Below, piece after piece: positions 35,661-39,956 of a stretch of DNA of 39,956 bases. Position 1 is the stretch's first letter; each line of letters opens with the position of its first letter. The stretch comes from Magnetospira sp. GTDB taxonomy: Bacteria; Pseudomonadota; Alphaproteobacteria; Rhodospirillales; Magnetospiraceae. The notes under the pieces are model-generated. The model was not told the DNA's origin, searched no databases, and saw only the letters and a program-made list of their open reading frames with translations. The position numbers were made by a program, and so were the translations under genes. The DNA is taken from positions 1-39,956 of the forward strand of contig JANQIL010000101.1 in the NCBI GenBank assembly GCA_028282245.1, in the 5' to 3' direction.

Positions 35661-36736
35661 CAGATCCCCTCGAATCCGGCCGGCGGCGGCAGGTCCGGCG
35701 ACGTCAGGGCGAGGACCTTGAACAGCAGGCCCATCTCGTCCGGGTGAACCAGGCGGTGGCGGGCCCCCGCGATCTCCTCGCGCCGCGCCGCGTCGGCGGT
35801 CGCCAGCAGCGTTCGCGCGCGGTCCTCAAGGCCCAGCGCCATCAGGAAATGGCCCTGCGGCACGGGGCCATGGGCGCGCGCGCCGGCCACCTGGGCGGCG
35901 TTGGACAGGGCCTCAAAATCCACGTGCGCGGTCAGGTCGGCCTCGCCCGGCGCATCGAGAAGCGACGCGAATTCATGGTCGCGCACCGCCTGCAAGGTGT
36001 CGCCGAGCGCCGACTCCGCGTGACCGTAGTCGATGATCAGGGCGGCGCCTCCGAAGGCGGCCAGCCGCCGGCCGATCGCGGCCGTCGTTTCGGTTCCCTC
36101 CGGGCAGATTTCCTGGACGCTGCCCTCCGGCGCCGGGCCGAGCCGGGCGGCCTCCTTGCGCGAGAGGGTGAAGCAAAGACCGCCGGCCGGATCGGCGTCG
36201 ATCAGGCGTTCCCGCCAACCCTCCTCGGTGCGCTCGAACTGGCGGATCGGCAGGGCGTCGAAGAACTCGTTGGCGATCACGATGGATGGACCGAGCGGAA
36301 CCTCCTCCAGGGTGGCGTGCCATTGCGGGGCGTGCGGCAGGTCGAGCCCGTCGAGGGCGGCCTGCTGGGCGGCGCGCAGGGGTGGGCTGATTTCCACCAA
36401 ATGCGGCCGGATCGCCCGGCCGAACGCCGGCACCGCGCGGGCGGCGCGCAGGGCGTCGGTCATCAGGGTGCCGCGCCCGGGCCCCAGTTCGACCAGCCGC
36501 ACCGACTCCGGGCCGCCCATGGACTGCCACGCCACGGCGCACCACAGGCCGATCAACTCGCCGAACATCTGGCTGATCTCCGGCGCCGTGGTGAAATCGC
36601 CGGCCGCTCCGAAGGGATCGCGGGTGACGTAGTAACCGCCGTCTGCGTGGGTCAGGGCAACGCCCATGAACTCGGCGACCGACACCGGGCCGGCGTCGGC
36701 GATCCGCTGCCGGATCAGGTCGGACAGATCGGTCAT
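35660..36736 (-). CDS. SAM-dependent methyltransferase, NDUFAF7/MidA-like (COG1565)
   Basis: The ATG at 36736 gives 358 residues; the much longer frame upstream is the shadow of lgt. The signatures YYVTRDPFGAAGDFTTAPEISQMFGELIG and VELGPGRGTLMTDALRAAR supply the SAM pocket, and ANEFFDALPIRQFE is conserved. The eukaryotic ortholog methylates an arginine of a complex I subunit; the bacterial role is probably similar but untested. Its start overlaps the lgt stop by four bases and its stop overlaps pgeF, so the genes form one operon. Confidence 0.93.
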   Translation of the reverse strand: MTDLSDLIRQRIADAGPVSVAEFMGVALTHADGGYYVTRDPFGAAGDFTTAPEISQMFGELIGLWCAVAWQSMGGPESVRLVELGPGRGTLMTDALRAARAVPAFGRAIRPHLVEISPPLRAAQQAALDGLDLPHAPQWHATLEEVPLGPSIVIANEFFDALPIRQFERTEEGWRERLIDADPAGGLCFTLSRKEAARLGPAPEGSVQEICPEGTETTAAIGRRLAAFGGAALIIDYGHAESALGDTLQAVRDHEFASLLDAPGEADLTAHVDFEALSNAAQVAGARAHGPVPQGHFLMALGLEDRARTLLATADAARREEIAGARHRLVHPDEMGLLFKVLALTSPDLPPPAGFEGI

Positions 36737-37539
36737 GGCTTGGGTCCGTCGGTCGGTTTGGCGCGCAGGATAAGATAGAGTCCCAATATCAGCATGGGAA
36801 CGGAGAGAAGCTGCCCCATGGTGGCATGGACCATCAGAAATCCCAACTGCGGGTCTGGCTGGCGGACCATCTCGACCAGGATTCGGGCCACCGCGTAGCC
36901 GCTCAGGAACACGCCGCCGAGCAGTCCCGGACGTTCCCGCCAGCGCGCGACGCCGGCCACGAGGTTGATCACCGCGAACAGCACCAGGCCCTCCAGCGCC
37001 GCCTCGTAAAGCTGGCTCGGATGGCGCGGCTGGTCGTCGGCGCCCGGAAACACCATGCCCCATGGCAGGGTGGTCGGCCGCCCCCACAGCTCGCCGTTGA
37101 CGAAGTTGGCCAGCCGCCCGAGGAACAGGCCGATCGGCACCACCCGGCACACCACGTCGCCGAACGCCAGGAACGAGATCCCGCGCCGCCGGGTGAACAG
37201 CCACATCGCCACCACGACCCCCAGCAGGCCGCCGTGGAACGCCATGCCGCCCTCCCAGACCATCAGGATCCGCAGCGGGTGCTCCATGTAGTGGGACAGG
37301 TTGTAGAACAGCACGAAACCCAGACGTCCGCCGAGGATCACCCCCAGGGTGGCCCAGACGAAAAAATCGTCGGCCGCTTCCTTGGGCAGCGACAGGGGCG
37401 ACCGCCCGCCCCAACGGCGCAGCAGCGCCCAGCCGGCCAGCAATCCGGCGATGTAGGCCAGGGCGTACCAGCGGAAAACGAAGGGTCCGACCTCCAGCGC
37501 CACCGGGTCGATCTGCGGAAACGGAATCGCGAGGGTCAT
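36733..37539 (-). CDS. lgt: Prolipoprotein diacylglyceryl transferase
   Basis: The protein has 268 residues with about seven membrane helices. The conserved Lgt elements are visible: GLLAGWALLRRWGG, the signature HGGLLGVVVAMWL, RRRGISFLAFGDVV, and GRLANFVNGELWGRPT with the essential Arg/Asn/Glu. It attaches diacylglycerol to the lipobox Cys of prolipoproteins at the inner membrane, so several lipoproteins in this window are its likely substrates. It overlaps the methyltransferase gene by four bases. Confidence 0.96.
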   Translation of the reverse strand: MTLAIPFPQIDPVALEVGPFVFRWYALAYIAGLLAGWALLRRWGGRSPLSLPKEAADDFFVWATLGVILGGRLGFVLFYNLSHYMEHPLRILMVWEGGMAFHGGLLGVVVAMWLFTRRRGISFLAFGDVVCRVVPIGLFLGRLANFVNGELWGRPTTLPWGMVFPGADDQPRHPSQLYEAALEGLVLFAVINLVAGVARWRERPGLLGGVFLSGYAVARILVEMVRQPDPQLGFLMVHATMGQLLSVPMLILGLYLILRAKPTDGPKP

Positions 37540-37548
37540 GGGCGGGCT

Positions 37549-38535
37549 CTAGAGATAGGGATCCGCGGCGCTCAGGTGAGCGGTGACGTATTCCCGCACG
37601 CCGTCCTCCAGCGCCGTGAACGGCGCGTCGTAGCCGACCGACCGAAGGTTCCGGGTCTCGGCCTGGGTGTGGTACTGGTATTTGTCGCGAATATGTGGCG
37701 GGGTCGGGATGTACTCGATCTCCGGCTCGCGGCCGAGGGATCGGTAGACGGCGGCGGCGAGGTCGCGGAACGGGCGCGCGGTGCCGGTGCCCAGGTTGAA
37801 GATGCCGCTGACCTCCGGATGGTCGAGCAACCAGCCGATCACCGCCACGCAATCACCGACCCACACGAAATCCCGCATCTGCCCGCCGTCCTCGTAATCC
37901 GGGCGGTGCGACGCGAACAGGCGGGCCGGCAGCCCGTCGCGGGCCCCCGGATAGAGATGGGCGACCACGCTCTGCTGGCCTTCCTTGTGGTATTCGTTGG
38001 GACCGTAGACGTTGAAGAACTTGAGGCCGACCCATTGCGGTGGCGTCGGCTCGCCGGATATCACCTGGCGGGCCACCGCGCGGTCGAACAGATGCTTGCT
38101 CCAGCCATAGGGATTCATCGGCCGCAGCCGCGCCAGGTAACCCGGTGAATAGTCGTCGTTGAATCCCTCGGCGCCGTCGCCATAGGTGGCGGCCGACGAG
38201 GCATAGATGAGCCGCGCCCGGTTCATGGCGCACCACCGCCACAGGCTCATGGACAACCGGAAATTGTTTTCGAACACCTTGTCGGCGTCGAACTCGGTGG
38301 TCGCCGAGATGGCGCCCATGTGCACGATCGCCTCGACGTCTCCGACGTGGCCGTCGAGGAACGCGAACAGATGGTCGGGATGCACCACGTCGGCCAGTTC
38401 GCGTTTCGCCAGATTGCGCCATTTGCCGTTGCTGCGCAGGCGGTCGACCACCACCAGCGGGCGTCGGCCGCCGGCTTCCAGTCCGGCCAGAATGTTGGAG
38501 CCGATGAACCCGGCGCCTCCGGTGACCACGATCAT
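37549..38535 (-). CDS. hldD: ADP-L-glycero-D-manno-heptose-6-epimerase
   Basis: The protein has 328 residues, normal length. The Rossmann GGAGFIGSN is at the N-terminus and YASSAATYGDG contains the catalytic Ser/Tyr region. NPYGWSKHLFD gives the Tyr-x-x-x-Lys, and RDFVWVGDCVAVIGWLL and FNLGTGTARPFRDLA are typical of HldD/RfaD. It forms the heptose precursor of lipopolysaccharide core, consistent with a Gram-negative envelope. It diverges from ubiK. Confidence 0.95.
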   Translation of the reverse strand: MIVVTGGAGFIGSNILAGLEAGGRRPLVVVDRLRSNGKWRNLAKRELADVVHPDHLFAFLDGHVGDVEAIVHMGAISATTEFDADKVFENNFRLSMSLWRWCAMNRARLIYASSAATYGDGAEGFNDDYSPGYLARLRPMNPYGWSKHLFDRAVARQVISGEPTPPQWVGLKFFNVYGPNEYHKEGQQSVVAHLYPGARDGLPARLFASHRPDYEDGGQMRDFVWVGDCVAVIGWLLDHPEVSGIFNLGTGTARPFRDLAAAVYRSLGREPEIEYIPTPPHIRDKYQYHTQAETRNLRSVGYDAPFTALEDGVREYVTAHLSAADPYL

Positions 38536-38680
38536 GGCATGGCGTCCTGTCGGTGCGAGGGAAGCGTCGTCGCTGCCTCCTTATAGGCGGCGGCGGCCGG
38601 CCCGGCAAGGGGCCGGCGCCGTTGCATGGCGCGGTGGTCCGACGCATAATGCCGCCGCGCAACCGATAACGGAGTGGCCG

Positions 38681-38929
38681 ATGCAGACCCGCAATCCCCT
38701 GTTCGACGATCTGGCGCGCCTGGCCAGCGGCGCGATGAGCACGGTAACCGGCATGAAGGAGGAGATCGACGCGATGATCCGCCAGCGCCTCCAGGATCTT
38801 CTGGCCGGCAGCGATCTGGTGTCGCGCGAGGAGTTCGAGGTGGCTCGGGAGATGGCGGCGCGGGCGCGGGCGCGGCAGGAAGCACTGGAAGAGCGGATCA
38901 CCGCCCTGGAAGCCCGATTGGATTCCTGA
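38681..38929 (+). CDS. ubiK: Ubiquinone biosynthesis accessory factor UbiK
   Basis: The ATG at 38681 gives 82 residues, the usual size for the UbiK/YqiC (BMFP) family. The central part MKEEIDAMIRQRLQDLLAGS and the C-terminal coiled-coil (EALEERITALEARLDS) are diagnostic. It assists ubiquinone biosynthesis at the membrane. It is followed by YbjN and proC, a conserved alphaproteobacterial order. Confidence 0.93.
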   Translation: MQTRNPLFDDLARLASGAMSTVTGMKEEIDAMIRQRLQDLLAGSDLVSREEFEVAREMAARARARQEALEERITALEARLDS

Positions 38930-39166
38930 GGCGAAATCCCGTCCGAAGGCCCCGAAAACCGTCGCGAAAATTTCGTCGGGCTGTCATAAACCGACTCTTG
39001 CGCCCCGAGTCCCGTTCTGGCAGGCTAATTTTTGTGTAGGGAAGGAACCAACTCCACAATATCTCGCGCAAGGCCCCATATTTTGTGTCTTGGCGGCGTT
39101 CGTGGAGGACGCTTTAATTCCGACACGCGCCGCCGGTCCCGCCAACCGACGCCAAGGAGACTGTCG

Positions 39167-39673
39167 ATGGCCCTGCTGGACACCCCCCTTTCGTCCCCAC
39201 TGCCCACCAACCCGCTCGACACGGTCGAGCAGGTGATTCTCTCCAACGACTGGGCGTTCGACCGTCGGGCCGATGACGAACTGTCGGTCCAGGTGCCGGG
39301 ACAATGGTGCGATTACAGCCTGTTCTTCGCGTGGTGCGAGGAGGTCAGCGCGCTGCATTTCACCTGCGCCTTCGATATGCGGATTCCGGCCAACCGGCGG
39401 CGCGAGGTGCACGACCTGTTGGCCGTTCTCAATGAGAAGTTGTGGCTGGGCCATTTCGGGATCTGGGAGGACGAGGGTCTGCCCATGTTCCGCCACGCGC
39501 TGCTGCTGCGCGGCGCGGCGGGGGCCAGCCTCGGCCAGATGGAGGATCTGGTCGACATCGCGGTCAGCGAGTGCGAGCGGTACTATCCGGCGTTCCAGTA
39601 CGTGGTGTGGGCCGGCAAGACGGCCGAGGAGGCCCTTCAGGCGGCGATGATCGAGACCCTCGGCGAGGCCTAG
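39167..39673 (+). CDS. YbjN domain protein
   Basis: The ATG at 39167 with AAGGAGA eight bases upstream gives 168 residues. The YbjN pattern is present: NPLDTVEQVILSNDW, YSLFFAWCEEVSALHFTCAF and RREVHDLLAVLNEKLWLGHF, then MFRHALLLRG and a C-terminal ECERYYPAFQYVVW. YbjN proteins are type III secretion-chaperone-like folds of unclear role. The gap before it (38930-39166) shows no gene; the promoter is probably there. proC follows immediately. Confidence 0.9.
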   Translation: MALLDTPLSSPLPTNPLDTVEQVILSNDWAFDRRADDELSVQVPGQWCDYSLFFAWCEEVSALHFTCAFDMRIPANRRREVHDLLAVLNEKLWLGHFGIWEDEGLPMFRHALLLRGAAGASLGQMEDLVDIAVSECERYYPAFQYVVWAGKTAEEALQAAMIETLGEA

Positions 39674-39688
39674 GTGGGGTTCGACCGG

Positions 39689-39956
39689 ATGCCGAGGCTG
39701 CTGCTGGTCGGCGGCGGCAAGATGGGTGGCGCCTTGCTCGAGGGCTGGCGCGAGCGCGGCTTGGCGGCCGACGCGGTGCGGGTGATCGAGTCCGATCCTG
39801 CGACCGCCCGGCGGCTGGCCGAGGATACCGGAATCGACGCGCGGGCGGCGCCCGGCGACCTGCCCGACGATTTCGACCCCGACGTGGTCCTGTTCGCCGT
39901 CAAGCCGCAGGCGATGGCCGACGCGATTCCGCCCTACGGCCGCTTCGCCGACCGCG
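39689..39956 (+). CDS. proC: Pyrroline-5-carboxylate reductase (partial)
   Basis: The frame runs off the right edge. It begins PRLLLVGGGKMGGALLEGW, an NADPH-binding Rossmann motif typical of ProC, and continues VIESDPATARRL and VVLFAVKPQAMADAI, another ProC hallmark. The start is ATG 39689, or GTG 39674 in the same frame, directly after the YbjN stop. The enzyme catalyses the last step of proline synthesis. Truncation is due to the window end only. Confidence 0.93.
   Translation, partial: MPRLLLVGGGKMGGALLEGWRERGLAADAVRVIESDPATARRLAEDTGIDARAAPGDLPDDFDPDVVLFAVKPQAMADAIPPYGRFADR

Noticed and set aside
35660..37852. Apparent 730-residue fusion reading into the methyltransferase frame
   Set aside because: The part upstream of 36736 is a shadow of lgt; the methyltransferase has its own start overlapping the lgt stop.

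Overview
The window is high-GC bacterial chromosome, almost certainly from an alphaproteobacterium and probably of Rhodospirillales type. The support is gene content and order: rph next to rdgB; an LsrB/VtlR-type LysR regulator, trxB, tpx and an Lrp/AsnC regulator in a row; ychF-pth-rplY-prs; pgeF, a NDUFAF7-type methyltransferase and lgt; and ubiK-ybjN-proC at the right edge. No rRNA, tRNA, CRISPR array or intact mobile element was seen. Most of it is densely packed housekeeping sequence with many 1-4 bp gene overlaps, interrupted by a few visibly more A/T-rich accessory patches.

Left part (1-9845). The window opens in the last codons of an IS630-type transposase, followed by a low-GC two-gene unit: an HD-domain phosphohydrolase (dNTPase-like) and a YwgA/Panacea-like protein. 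These sit immediately before rph and rdgB. Next comes a six-gene co-directional membrane cluster (DUF4129, DUF4350, MoxR AAA+ ATPase, DUF58, SpoIIM-like, RDD) that looks like one operon. It ends in two palindromes, opposite a convergent YciC-like membrane protein gene.

Middle part (11022-25151). Late cobalamin synthesis genes form a minus-strand operon (cobS, cobC, cobU, cobW) diverging from cobT, which is followed by a DHH-family phosphoesterase. From about 16119 to 19695 the sequence becomes a scrap zone: the C-terminal end of a glutathione S-transferase, the end of an IS5-type transposase, a small lipoprotein, a long hairpin, a WD40-like periplasmic protein, a GNAT C-terminal fragment, a SnoaL-like protein and a short GTPase-like C-terminal fragment. 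Next are an ABC-2 exporter (ATPase and permease), two tandem paralogs with degenerate EAL domains, and a divergent PP2A-like phosphatase. Between the phosphatase and the LysR gene lies a strong candidate for an unannotated small RNA (minus strand, about 24706-24890). It has three CUCCC motifs and a textbook intrinsic terminator.

Right part (25152-39956). A redox block (LysR, trxB, tpx, lrp) is followed by a shortened flavocytochrome c sulfide dehydrogenase-like flavoprotein that has lost a redox cysteine. Then come translation and nucleotide genes (ychF, pth, rplY, prs), a lipoprotein with two similar halves, an inserted GNAT gene bracketed by duplicated pieces of its neighbours, pgeF, the methyltransferase, lgt and hldD. 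Divergent from hldD are ubiK, a YbjN gene and the start of proC, which runs off the window.

The best leads for something undescribed are the small RNA next to the LsrB/VtlR-type gene, the HD + YwgA pair as a possible defence or toxin-antitoxin unit, the tandem degenerate GGDEF-like/EAL proteins, and the Cys-less sulfide dehydrogenase-like protein.
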